Shown piece by piece: positions 20,815-32,300 of a DNA stretch of 64,000 nt. Under the pieces are notes generated by a model. That model was not told where the DNA came from, did no database searches, and saw only the letters and a program-made list of their open reading frames with translations. Position 1 is the first letter of the stretch; every line of letters begins with the position of its first letter. The stretch is from Leuctra nigra. Lineage: Eukaryota > Arthropoda > Insecta > Plecoptera > Leuctridae. Both the position numbers and the translations under genes were made by a program. The stretch lies in NCBI GenBank assembly GCA_934045905.1, contig OW203765.1:21887409-21951408 (forward strand), read 5' to 3'.

Positions 20815-23800
20815 ATCATTTGGCCATTTTAACAAAGATAAACTAAACTGTGATCATAAGTCAGGCCTCAATGCCTTTCATATTAATATGTATATACTAG
20901 TACATATTTTAACGTTTTTAAACAATGTAAATTTGACAATGGACATTTTATCTGCTTCTTCAGCTTGAAAAGCTACATCTCGGTGAATTCCTACTTGTTT
21001 CTAAAGTATGTTCAATTCATTCTGGCGTCACTACCAAAGCGATACAACTTTGGCCTAACGGATATTTTCAACTGAGAAATAAGTCCAATTCAACTATGGT
21101 ACAATGCGATATTTGTTAAATAATATCACTCGTTAGCAAACAGATCTACAAAAGACACTTTTCGTTAGTAACTATCTAGTATCTACACATTATATTTTTA
21201 GTCTTTATTTGTTGTTACTACATTAATACTTAGCTCTTACAAAGTTAGATTCATTCTTATAACGACGCTAGAAGTACACTTTTGTAAGCACCAAAGTTTT
21301 ACCTTCATTTCTTGAATTCTCAATGAACTAGGTATTACAATTCTTCAGTAGTAGTTTATCTCGTCATATTTCTATTCTTCGACCTCTGCCTCTACTGTAG
21401 TTTGATAATAATTTTTACAACTCTCTCGAACTTATATTTTAGGCAGGCCTTTTCGTAGAACACCAGCATAGTGTGTGTTTTTTAATTGTTCACTCTTAGT
21501 AGTTGCTTGTTTTACTTATCCTAGGCTATATGCCTGATGCCGGTGAGAGTTGTTAACCTTTCCAAAGTTTGATTATATCAAGTGTTGCAAGTTATTTTTT
21601 TGAGTGGTTATAATAAGTGATAAGTAGTTTAGTACCTTTAGATGTTGATTGTTGGAAGCTTAGCGGCAGGCCTAAGAGTGACGTTGTTTGGTAAAATTTA
21701 AATGCAAATGTTTAATGTTTAAGTAAATGAAGGTGCAAGAATAGATGTACTGGTATTGGAGAATACTTTTATTTTCTTTGCTTAGAGTACCTAGGAATAG
21801 TAGTAAGTATTATTTTTGAGATTTTTAGCTGAAGTTCAAAAGTTGCAATCCAACCAAAGCTTTTTAAAAATATGTCCAACACCAAATAATTTATGCCAAT
21901 TAATGAACTAGGCATTAAAGTTTATCTCTAAATTAAATTAAAATATTATTGATTAATTTAATAGCTAATAATTATAAAATAAAATACATTTTGTTGTATC
22001 ATGCTACTAGAGGAATATTTGTGATGAAACTCAATACCGCTGACGCTGACATATTATTAATTACATTTGTATAATTAGTTGCTTATGAAATAGATAAAAC
22101 AGATTGCTGCTACGCATTTAGTGAGTAACAATTTAATATGTATCAACTTATGTTTTGTATTATAAAATGCCAATTAATTTTAGCTACTAACTACTAAGTT
22201 AAAAAGTTAGTTACGTAGGTGATACATTTGTGATTTTTATCACGTTTCATTCCAATTCCAACTCTGGCCTACTAGATTTAGAATGTATGATTCACGCAAC
22301 TCTTTACAACGACACAGTAATTAAACCATAGCGGTATTAATAGTTTTAACTAAAACATAACTCAAATGATATTTATTAATGGTATTCAAATACTTGATAA
22401 TGCAGGAGATAATTGCCACATAAGTATAATGAAATGTCAATGTATTTTCTGGTAAAGCAAATAAGTTATAGGTAAAAATTAAGAAATCAACCCCCTTTTG
22501 CTGCAACGTCAAATTGAAGCTTTTTCATGTCTCGGCAAAGTATATGCAGATCAAATTAAATGTCAATATGAAAAACTAAAGTGAACTGAATTTTTAGATA
22601 TTTATTTCTGTGATTTAGGTCCGGTTGTATAGTGAGCGTCAAAAGAAGCCAGCCAAATCCCCATGTTGGTAAATGGGAAACCGGTATAGGAACTATTGGA
22701 AGTGTGTGTACAATGTCCCCAGTAAGATCAAGTTCACTTTAGCCTCAAGAGGACTTTCAATGGCCTAAATGGCTGTGTTTCATTGGCTGTTGCCAAGGTT
22801 TCCACCAAAAATCCAGCCGCTAACTTTATCAAGACATTGACAATTCCGGGCTTTAATAAATCAATTACCCGATGTGTGATCGTTAGATAAAAGGGTACAA
22901 TTTGCAAACTCTGCTTTTGAAGTGAGTGGCCATGTTTCCTGTAGTCAAGTATTTGGTAGTGCTATGTACAAATATTTTCACCACACATTGAATGAATTTC
23001 ATGCCAAGCACTGCCTATTCGACCACATCTATGTGCGCGTCTCAATATTATGTGAATGCACGGTCAGTAGCACAGTGCCATTGAGGAGAATAGTACGCTT
23101 ACCAGGCTTTGAACACCATTTTAAAAAATTAACGCCACGACTTGAATAATTCTATCTTACTTATGCCTAATTCTGCTAACTGTATTGTTAATATGTAAAA
23201 TAATAAGTGACCTACCAAAATGTAATTTGAGGAAAATGTAATCTGATACAAATTATATAATGAGTAGACAATGTTTTAGTTAAATATTGATGATAACAGA
23301 ATGCTAAGTAATATCAGCTATTATGTACTAGGGATAGTATGTGACCGCCGGTAATATGCGATTGGAATGGAACGAAATATTATTCTTACCAAAAATTATA
23401 AGGTACTTTATCATGGCTTTTATGAGTCGTACAAGTATTATTTTATGGGCTACATTATGTACCTATGTATCTTCTGATACGATACAATATTGTTATAGTT
23501 CACTGGCACGTTTAGCTCTCTGAAAAATGTGAGCGATAACTGTTACAGTAATACCAACCTAGATGTGATAAAATGCATTCTCACCTCATTTCACCTGTTA
23601 ACTTGAACTTTAGGTACCAACTTTGTTTCAAAATGTGATTTCATCTCTTAATTTGCAATAACCTGCTTCATTGTATTTGCAAAATAAATTAACAAATTAT
23701 TTCAACGACTACCTACCTACTCTTTTTCATTTGTTGAACCTACATAGTCTACCGACATACATTAATCAGTTACTAATCTTATAACTGGTAATCTGCATTT

Positions 23801-23851
23801 ATTAAGTGCCACCTAGAAGAGTCGATGCTTTGCTGTCGATTGCTGGTAGTG
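20815..23851. other. Non-coding DNA between the phosphatase gene and the SINE
   Basis: AT-rich sequence with no recognised exon. Open frames of 60-75 codons (for example 22922-23149) show no domain, and I do not call them genes. Confidence 0.4.
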
Positions 23852-24134
23852 TTTTTTTTGTCTAAGGCTTAACGTCGCACTGTTCTGCAGCGAGACTAAT
23901 GGCGACGGATGAAGGATTATGATGATGATTGGGAGATGATGGTGAAGAGTAGGTAACGATGGAAGGTGGGAAGGAGGCGGTCGTGGCCTATTAGTAGGGT
24001 ACCTTGCCAGCATTTGCCTATCGACTGAGGGAAAACAACGAAAAAACCCCAGGCAGGAAGGACGGCCGCGGGAATCGAACCCGGGCCTCCGGAATACAAG
24101 TTCAGAGCGTTACCACTCAGCCAACCTGTTCCGT
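23852..24134 (-). mobile_element. tRNA-derived SINE (full length)
   Basis: On the minus strand the head has an A box TGGCTGAGTGG (24112-24122) and a B box GGTTCGATTCC (24071-24081), spaced as in a tRNA-derived pol III promoter. The tail contains GCAGAACAGTGCGACGTTAAG and ends in poly-A (poly-T at 23852-23859 on +). A 12-bp target duplication TTGCTGGTAGTG lies at 23840-23851 and 24135-24146. It is not a functional tRNA: there is no closed cloverleaf, and a long tail follows. Confidence 0.88.
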
Positions 24135-24339
24135 TTGCTGGTAGTGGTAAGACAAATTGAAAATGGTTGCCTGCTGGTGATATTCATACCTGTGCATCAG
24201 ATTTGTTATGACAATGATTCTGCTAATTATTTTGTTTTGACTGTTTAAAATTTGACCTTGAAAATCTTCGACTTCCTACAAAAAATGTGTACCCAGGCCA
24301 TCGTAGAAGAATTTTCAAGGTAACCCACCAGTAATTTCG

Positions 24340-24426
24340 ATCAGCTCTCTCCAAGTTTGATAAAGTAAACTACCTAGCTAATCATGCTCTCTCCAAGTTT
24401 GATAAAGTAAACTACCTAGCTAATCT
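24340..24426 (+). repeat. Tandem duplication (about 40 bp, two copies)
   Basis: The segment CTCTCCAAGTTTGATAAAGT plus AAACTACCTAGCTAATC occurs twice in a row with near identity, separated by a few bases. Confidence 0.75.
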
Positions 24427-25498
24427 TTTTGTCAATTAATAGAGCATCGTAGTTGATTACAATATTGGAAGTGCTTTGCAGACCGTGAGTAGAATATGTG
24501 CCTTTAAAATCGTTATAACTTATAATTTATTATAATTTATTTAATATTTTATTTTACACAGCTTTGGAAATAAATTTCCAGTGGCTGGAAATGGAATTAC
24601 ATGAAATGCACTATAAGAGTTGTAACAAAGCAATTGACAATGACAGAATACAATATCAACAACAGTAGATATATTAGGTGTTACGTGTCTTTAGCGACAA
24701 GAGAGGCTACATCGTCAGCAGAGAGTTCATTCCAGAGGCAAATGGCTTGGCCAAGGTATGAGTGGCGGCCAATATCCATGTTATATAGCAGTAGGTAGTT
24801 GTAATTTCCAAGGGTGATCATTTTTTCCACGGAATAATGCCTTGGAAGTGAGCTGCAGAATGTCGTCCCAAGCCGCGGCTTTCGTCAATGACAAAACAAA
24901 TTCTAACGACAAGTTAGCAACTCCCCACAAAATTCAGTTTAACATTTTGACTTTTAGCAGGAGGTAAAATATAGGCATATTTAAGAAAGACAACCAATAT
25001 ATTTGTATCTTAGTTTACGTACTGTTTATTCATATCTAAGGCATTATTATAAATAGTTAATAATATTAACAGAAAATAAATGAAAAGAGTGAACATATAA
25101 ATAGAACAATCTTGAACAATGTAGGTTACACATCACAATATTAATTAATACTAACAAGTATGACACCTTGTCTCTTCAAAGTTAAGATGAAAGCATACAT
25201 CCACAAATAATAAATCATTGAAACTGTACATCAAAAGAGCAATCCGTTTCTATCTGCTGGCACTTGGAAAAAAGATAACAAAGTCGGAAATCCGATAATT
25301 TCATTAGTGATCGGGAAAACTAGAACCTCTTTTTATGCAATAGTAGACGGTATCTTACACAAACAATATTTAATAAATTTAAAACTTTCCAGTTATAAAT
25401 AAGTAAGTTTTCAAAATAAATGTATATGTGAAAGAATTTTGATAATCTCAAAGACTCTAAGAGATCCAAGATTTATATTTTTTATGAGATAATAATAT

Positions 25499-25551
<53 letters not shown>
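25499..25551. repeat. (AGT)n microsatellite
   Basis: About 17 uninterrupted TAG/AGT trinucleotides. Confidence 0.95.
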
Positions 25552-25766
25552 CCAATTTAGAGGGTAGTAACTAATTTATTAAATTTCATGTCTTATCCCT
25601 AACATAAAAATAGTAACCCATTTATTTAAAATAAATAATATGCAAGTTTGCATTGTTGAAAATGTGCCCTGCACCAAGCAGTTTATAGCAAACATTCTGA
25701 CAAATCAAGGAGCTTCATACTACAGTGAAACCTAGTAACCTGAGACATACTGTCAAGAAAGTCTAA

Positions 25767-25971
25767 AGGTGGATTCACACGGCCGTTCCAAACTTCCCAA
25801 GTTTGCCAAAGTTCCGAATCGCCGTTCCAAAAACCTTTGTGTGAACTATGAAAAGATTCGAACTGCGAAGATTGAGTTTCAAACTTTCATAGTTCACACG
25901 GGAGTTTTTGGAACGCCGATTCGGAACTTCGGCAAACTTGGTAAGTTTGAAACGGCCGTGTGAATCCACCT
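25767..25971. mobile_element. TAA-flanked MITE (205 bp), PIF/Harbinger-like
   Basis: AGGTGGATTCACACGGCCGT at the left is matched by its reverse complement at the right, and pairing continues through most of the element (arms about 95 bp). TAA at 25764-25766 and 25972-25974 is a 3-bp target duplication typical of Harbinger-derived MITEs. The two mirror-image 64-codon frames on opposite strands come from the palindrome and are not genes. Confidence 0.82.
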
Positions 25972-26005
25972 TAAAGCCCGTATCCCATGGAGTTGTATTT
26001 GTCCA

Positions 26006-26870
26006 TTGGTCACCTCAATTGAGGGGCCACATCGATAAACCAGCTAACTAACATTTGCTCGCGAAGAGCAAGTCATGGTTTTCAATGTGGTGTATAGGTA
26101 CTTTAATTTCTGACAGATCCTTTCTTATATTTTTGGTAGATAGAAAACTATACTGCCCTACCAACCATAAAGCACCCAAGTGACACAAACCTTGTTCCGA
26201 GAAAATTGACAAAACGTGTTTCAATCTCTGCCATGCCTTAAAATTAACTTTTAATATTTTTTTAAAGTGCTAGGTGACATGAAATTTTGTGCTTTATCTG
26301 AATATGACGAAAAAATATGGCATTTTCATCCCTTAACCCTTTTTTGGCACTTAAGGCTTTTACTGGAGTATTGTTATCGACCGTTTCAATGTTAGATGCT
26401 TGGTCAAAATACATCGACCTGATTTTTCTGGTGTCCGTACTCGTTTAAAAAACCCCATCTACCCATAGTAACTCTATGCCTAGTATTAGTCACTTGGGTG
26501 CTTTTACCAGTGTACTGATGGCATTTTTCGATAACACCCACAACTTCAAACCATGTTTTGACCCATTGAAAGTTGACTAAGGGCTTTCTTAACGAGCACA
26601 ATAGATAGGAATTGATCTGCTGATTCCAACGATACCATTAACTCCATATTTTCAAAAATGTCACTTGGGTGCTTTATGGTTGCTACGTACGGCAGTATAG
26701 GTATAGGCTATGATCATAGGTATAGGCTACTACGAAAAATATAAGAAAGGTTCCATCTGTCAGAAATTCAAGTACTACATTATTGAAAGTATGGCTTGCG
26801 TTGCGCGAGCAAATGTTAGTTAGATGGTTAATTGACGCAGCCCCTCAATTGACGTGATGCGTTGAGACCA
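26006..26870. mobile_element. Large foldback element
   Basis: The left arm (about 26006-26190: CAATTGAGGGGC, CTAACTAACATTTGCTCGCG, ATTTCTGACAGAT, CTTTCTTATATTTTT, AAAGCACCCAAGTGACA) is repeated inverted at about 26655-26870, with moderate divergence. The central 450 bp shows no transposase. No clear target duplication was found. Confidence 0.7.
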
Positions 26871-27426
26871 TGCAGAGTGACTTCATACTTTTGGGCATTG
26901 AATGGAGATTATGTTAAACCTAAAGTTACTAATAATAGGCTTAGTATCATCAGTTGTGTTCATATTTTTGCCAATTTTCTTTTGTACGGTTCTTCACGGC
27001 ACCTAATCGTTTTTTGTCTTATTCCAGTAACAAGTGCAACTATGCCAACTTTAAACTCAGATTGCCAATCGCTGTGGGATACGGGATTAATTAATAATTA
27101 TATACAGGTCGACCTTACGGGATTGTCTCTATGCAATTGTATCTCTCGATTGCATGAGACTTGGATTTAAAAGGTTCCACTGCAATTCAACTACATGTGG
27201 ACAAGGAAAAATTACACTGAAAAATTTAGACATAAGACTACTCTCAACCTCACAATTTGTTACCACTTGATAAATCCTTCGTTAACTTTCCTACAGTAGG
27301 TAACCACTAAGAACTTGAAGGCACTGAAGATGAAATTCATACACGCGCAATTATCACAAAACTTATCTTGAACTTACACTAAAATACAATGTTCACTCAT
27401 TGAATAGGTGTCTGACTTGTACTGCG
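26871..27426. other. Intergenic DNA and probable SYS1 3' UTR
   Basis: A 102-codon frame at 26862-27170 shows no recognisable domain and is probably chance. The part next to 27426 would be transcribed as SYS1 3' UTR on the minus strand. Confidence 0.4.
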
Positions 27427-28742
27427 TTACAAGTCTGTTTTAGGGCCCATACCAAGCGGGATGATTTGTAATTCTGTCCGCAAGCACAGGAATTCACCGA
27501 GGACGCACATAACGGTGAGACAGGCGATGTTGAGAAGCCACCAGGAGAAGGCGGTGGGGAAATATGAGTTGTAATACCAACAAGCGAACAGGTGTATCAA
27601 GTGAGTGGTGGCGGCAAAGTCGAGACACAGTTTCGTCCGCTGAACGATGAACCACAGTCCAAGTGCGCTGAAGAAAAATACACAAATTATTTTTAACTGA
27701 CTGTGAACTAAGAACAACAGTTCATCTATAATTTATGAACTCACCTAGTCAACGCGTTGAGTGTAAATGCGGTAATAACGAGCTTTCCCCCAAAGTCACG
27801 TACATGAATTTCCTGTAAAATGGGGAAAATGTTTTTTGTCAACAATTGAGAGCTTTTCGGTGCTTTTACCGTTGGTTACTTTTAAGAAGCTACCACACCA
27901 GATACTTGACCAAGCAATTAAAGGAGGTTGAGGTAGGTATGAGAATGAGTATTTTACTCTGGAGCATATTCAGTGTTGGGGGAAGTTTCTTAAAATAACT
28001 TTTCAAAAGTTTAAATATTAGGTGGTACCTAGGTATAGTAAAAAAGTGATCATTTTAATGAAGTTCCCGTCCAATTAATATTGCAGCTCATCGTTCCTTT
28101 TGCATGGTTGATTTGTCAAAGGGTCGTTGATCTTTGAACATACCTACATCGTTTTTTACCTATAGGTAGGTAAGCAGTGGAGGTCTCGCCCAGGGTGCGA
28201 TCGTATCCCGGGCTCCTATTGTTTGTGGGTCCTTTTTCCCATATTACGGATCCCTATTTACATTTTGCTGACGTTTTTCATATTTAACCAGTATTTTTAC
28301 TCTCTACTTTGTTTTACGGGCCCTGTCACATGTTTATCCGGCCCTTTGCCTCATCGCATCCAGGTCCTTTTCATCCCAGACTGCCCCTGTAGGTAGGTAT
28401 GTCCCACATCGCGGAATGTAGGACACCCTGCTACTGTTGGATTGTTTTTACTGCAAGTGGGACAGCTGTCAACCTTCTCTGGGTACAGAGAGCAAGGAGG
28501 AATAAATGTTCTGGGTACCTACCCAGAGAGCAAGGGAGAATAAATGTACCTAGTTAATTAATGCTAACCTGATATTTGAACAGGTGATCAAGAGAGCGAG
28601 ATGAGCCGACGAGTAGATCCATGAAAAGCATCCACATACCGAGACCAACGTACATAACACTTTGCATTGCAATGATTTGCGATACAATTAGTATTGGGTC
28701 CCAAGTAGTGGAGTTGCGAAAATGTCCAGTCATTTTCTTCAT
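27427..28742 (-). CDS. SYS1: SYS1 Golgi trafficking protein
   Basis: Three minus-strand exons join in phase to 160 codons plus stop: 28742-28569, 27812-27745, 27667-27427. The product starts MKKMTGHFRN then STTWDPILIVSQIIAMQ, matching the conserved N-terminus of SYS1 (xGxFR...WDPxLIxSQIxxMQ). It continues with CLDFAATTHLIHL, WWLLNIACLTVMCVLGE and ends YLCMRTEL-like (FLCLRTELQIIPL). Human SYS1 is 156 aa, so the length fits. Four hydrophobic segments are visible. SYS1 is an integral Golgi protein that recruits the small GTPase ARFRP1/Arl3 for Golgi-endosome traffic. A second in-frame ATG at codon 4 is an alternative start and aligns better with the mammalian start. Confidence 0.93.
28175..28389. 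mobile_element. Possible hAT-like MITE in SYS1 intron 1
   Basis: The left end CAGTGGAGGTCTCG and the right end CAGACTGCCCCTG form an imperfect inverted pair, flanked by TAGGTAAG and TAGGTAGG (7 of 8). Because TAGGTAGG words are common everywhere in this window, the duplication is weak support. Confidence 0.45.
28461..28552 (+). repeat. Short tandem duplication
   Basis: The unit CTGGGTAC...AGAGAGCAAGG(A/G)..GAATAAATGT occurs twice in succession, about 35 bp each, with small differences. It lies just downstream of SYS1 exon 1 in the intron. Confidence 0.6.
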
Positions 28743-29387
28743 TTTGGAAATACACTGTAACTGTTTAAGATCTTGACACTTGCTCTGCCAGAAAAAGTAA
28801 GGTTAGATATCAACAGCTGATGATTTAACTGAGGATATAAGAGTAAATTTTACTTTCAAATACACCTACATAAACTGTATAAACTGATACACTACCAGTA
28901 TATGTACAAGCACACGACTTAATAAATCTTGGATTAAACTTTAAAAACAAAGGTTTGATGACAGAGATGACATTTACGAGAAATTTGACATGAGTCAGAT
29001 CAGTAGAATGATGATAGTTCCAAAACCACAGTTCCACATTTTACCAACATTACCGCGTTGTCCTCCCCAAAAGCTCCCAAAGACCTAGCCCTCCCCAGCT
29101 GTCAAAACTATCTACTTTTCTATCACGTGGGAGTGTGCCGAAAACAGTTTGGGGTTTTGGGATCTTTTTGTAGTGGTTTTGAAATAATTTGTAAAGACAA
29201 GTCTTGTCAAACAGTGTAGATACTCAAGGGTGTAGGTAGTGAGTGAGTTGGTAAGTAAAATATTTCTGGTGCTTGTTTTTTGTGTATTTATGGTTGACAC
29301 CACAACCTTGTGCAGCAGTAAAGAAAGCAAAACTTTAGTCGAGTCTGACATGAACAGGACTGGCTATTTACTCTGTAGGCACTGAGA

Positions 29388-32300
29388 TTAGTCATCCTCA
29401 TCATCTTCATCCTCTTCTTCTTGTTCGGTATTTTCTTCATCTTCCGTTGCCATTTCTTCATCGTCCTCGGTTTTTTCATCTTCAACGTCCTCATCTATGT
29501 CCGTCTCTTTTTCACTATCTGAAAATGCCACACTCGTCGGCGGCTTGTTGTAAAGATCAATTGCTTCAAGAGTTTGGTCTACTAATTGCTTCAAGAATAT
29601 TTCTATAAAATCATCTCTTTCTTTATCATTTATAATTTTTTGCCTTTCGTCTTCCTCCCGTTTTAATCTCTTCAATTCTTCTGCATTCATCAGCCAAATG
29701 GCATTGAATCTCTTACCAATGCCAAAGTATTTCAGACATTGAGCTGGGTATGTGAATAGGTCAGTCAAGCGAACTCCTGGCCCGTCATTCGGTATTGGAG
29801 CATTTTCATTTGGTTTCCAAATGCCATCTTGAAGGACTACGGGTTGCGAGAAGTACATTCCTTTCGGTATGCCAAATGTACCTTAAAAAGTAAGATTGTT
29901 ACAAATTATTTTGTATTGTTCAAATACCTAAAAACTATTGTTACAATGGAGAGTAAGTAGGTAACAAGAAAATCTCACCACGAGAAGCAATTCCAAGAGA
30001 AGTCTCTGGTAGCTTGGTGCTGACATCATTGCTATCCCCTGCTTGCACATTTGTCCCCGCGTCTGAGTACCAACATTTCAACACGTCTATTGTGGCTCGA
30101 ACTTTAGCTGCATATGTCAGCCTCTTCACGGCCTCCTCCAACTCATCTTTTTGCTCCTTTACATCGAGCCAAACCGTAGGATGTTGCGACACAATGTCGC
30201 GCATCGTCAACTCAACATCTTTGTACGTTCCCAACGGCAACGTTCTTCCAGGAATAGGCTTCTCTCCTCGTTGATTCAGAACAAAAAGCTGAGTTTTCAT
30301 CGCAGTGTTGTTTAAGTCAACCCACTGATTGATGCCTGTGAAACCCCAGACGTTCGGACATTGGATGACGCGTCGGTCGTCATACTCGAGCTTGTAAAGT
30401 GCGGACATGTGCTCTAGACCGAGATCGGCTGTGATGGCTACGATGTTGGCAGCATTGAGCATTGTTGCATGTTCGGCTATAACGCTCGCATTGAAGCAGA
30501 GAGGAGCTGGGCCCGGGGTTGCCAATACGACGCGGCAAGTAGGCTTAGCATGAGTCTGCAGTTCTTTGGCAATTTCCTTCATTATCAGTGAGTTCCGACG
30601 TAGCCACGAACTTCGATTTTCACCCTTAAATCTGTAAAATAGGTAGGTATAAGTGTTAATGGGACAAGAAGTATTAGGTATTTCAGGATTATGAAGTTTT
30701 CTTTTCAAGTGGCATAAATATTATGTTGGTACGTTGGAAATTGTTTTGTTGAGTGGTGCAAAGTGAATACAAAATAAGTGTTGATATGAGAGCCATCATT
30801 TTTTATACTCCCTGTTCTGCACTTTGGTCGGTCAGATCAAATATCACGTTTGATGAGCAAATTAATTATGTAAATTCATAGATTTTTTTTAAAGTCAAGT
30901 CCTTTGTACCTATTATGCAAGAAGTCTTGCTTTCTCTCACGTTGGGAATGTAGGAATTAGCAAGTTTCTTACCTTTACTTGCCATGAAACGCATAATAAT
31001 TAAGAAAATGTTTGAAATAATCCAGCAACTACATTGTTTCAGCTTAGGATCAAGTATAGCATCTATAGCGAACACCTACTACAATGCTACAATGTGAATG
31101 GGATTTTAAAAGGTTTCAGTTTAGGGGAGCGCCACCCAGATTCACCTGTTGCTACTAATAAATTGCTACTGGGTGTTATTTTATTTAACTGAACATACTT
31201 TTCACAACGATCTAGAATGATCATCAGATCGCATCTCTTTAGTCCCTGATCCAGGGATCTCAGAATCCTCGTTTCGAAAAGACTGTCGCCGCCTCCCAAT
31301 CCTAGGAGATCATTCTCGAGCTTCTCGAGCTGATCGTTTGTGATTCGTTCGTCGAAGAGGCTGACAATGATGCCATTCTTCATTGGCATCTCCGGCAATC
31401 GCAGCAGCTCGCTGATTAACAGTGGAGTCATGTTGTTGGCTGCACCGCTGATGGTTATGCGACGACATTTTCTCCTCCGGCAGTCTCGGTGCTCATCTTG
31501 CTTCATGTACATCTAGAGATCAGTGGGGTGAAAATATGAGCCAATTCAATTCAATTTGCAAGTACCTAAACTGTCTTCAATAGGCATGTTGTTGAGAGAT
31601 AACAGAAGTATTTAATCGATATTTGTTTGTTTAATTGAGCGAGCGAAGCGAGCGTCTCCTTTTGGCTCTTTTGGCACGGACCTCTGTTTTTTTGTTTTTT
31701 TTTGTTTTTGTTTTTGTTTTTGGCTGCTAATAGCCGATACACAGGTCGCACCGTTTCACCGATCGATCTGAAATTTTGCACACATGTAAAACCAACCTTC
31801 TCTGTTTGCAGACCCTAATTTTTTTTAAATCCTTTAATTGGTTGAAATTTAAATAAACATCTCCTGATAGGCTGAAAAATGAAAATGGACTTCGGCAAAT
31901 GTGATCGACCTTATATTTTGCATGGTCATTAACATTAACATTGTCTCTTATTTTACAAATTTTCAGCCAAATCCTCCCATTGGTTAAAATTTAAAAAAAT
32001 ATTTTATGTGCTTTTTGAAATTTAAACCAGAACCGTTTGACCGATCAACTTAAAATTTTGCATGGTCATTGGGTCCAACATTATCTGTATTTTTGACAAT
32101 TTTCAGACTAAACTGTGCTTAAATTCAAAATTTATTGACAGTTTACGGATATTTTGCGTGTTGGCTATCATACTTCTCGAATTTCATATTTCACGGCATC
32201 TTCGAATCTTCACTTCAAGGTTGTTAGAGCAGAAACTTTCAAACGTATATTATGAAACTGATATGACCGGTTTAAATTTTTTTGAACGATATCCTGTGAT

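Noticed and set aside
24061..24134. tRNA gene on the minus strand
   Set aside because: A and B boxes are present, but no closed acceptor stem; a long tail, poly-A and target duplication show a SINE.
25769..25969. Two similar 64-codon frames on opposite strands
   Set aside because: They are mirror images created by a palindromic MITE.
26862..27170. 102-codon plus frame as a gene
   Set aside because: No domain, ordinary intergenic composition, no splice context.
29288..29494. Lys/Met-rich 68-codon minus frame
   Set aside because: Out-of-frame shadow of the acidic tail of MDH1B.
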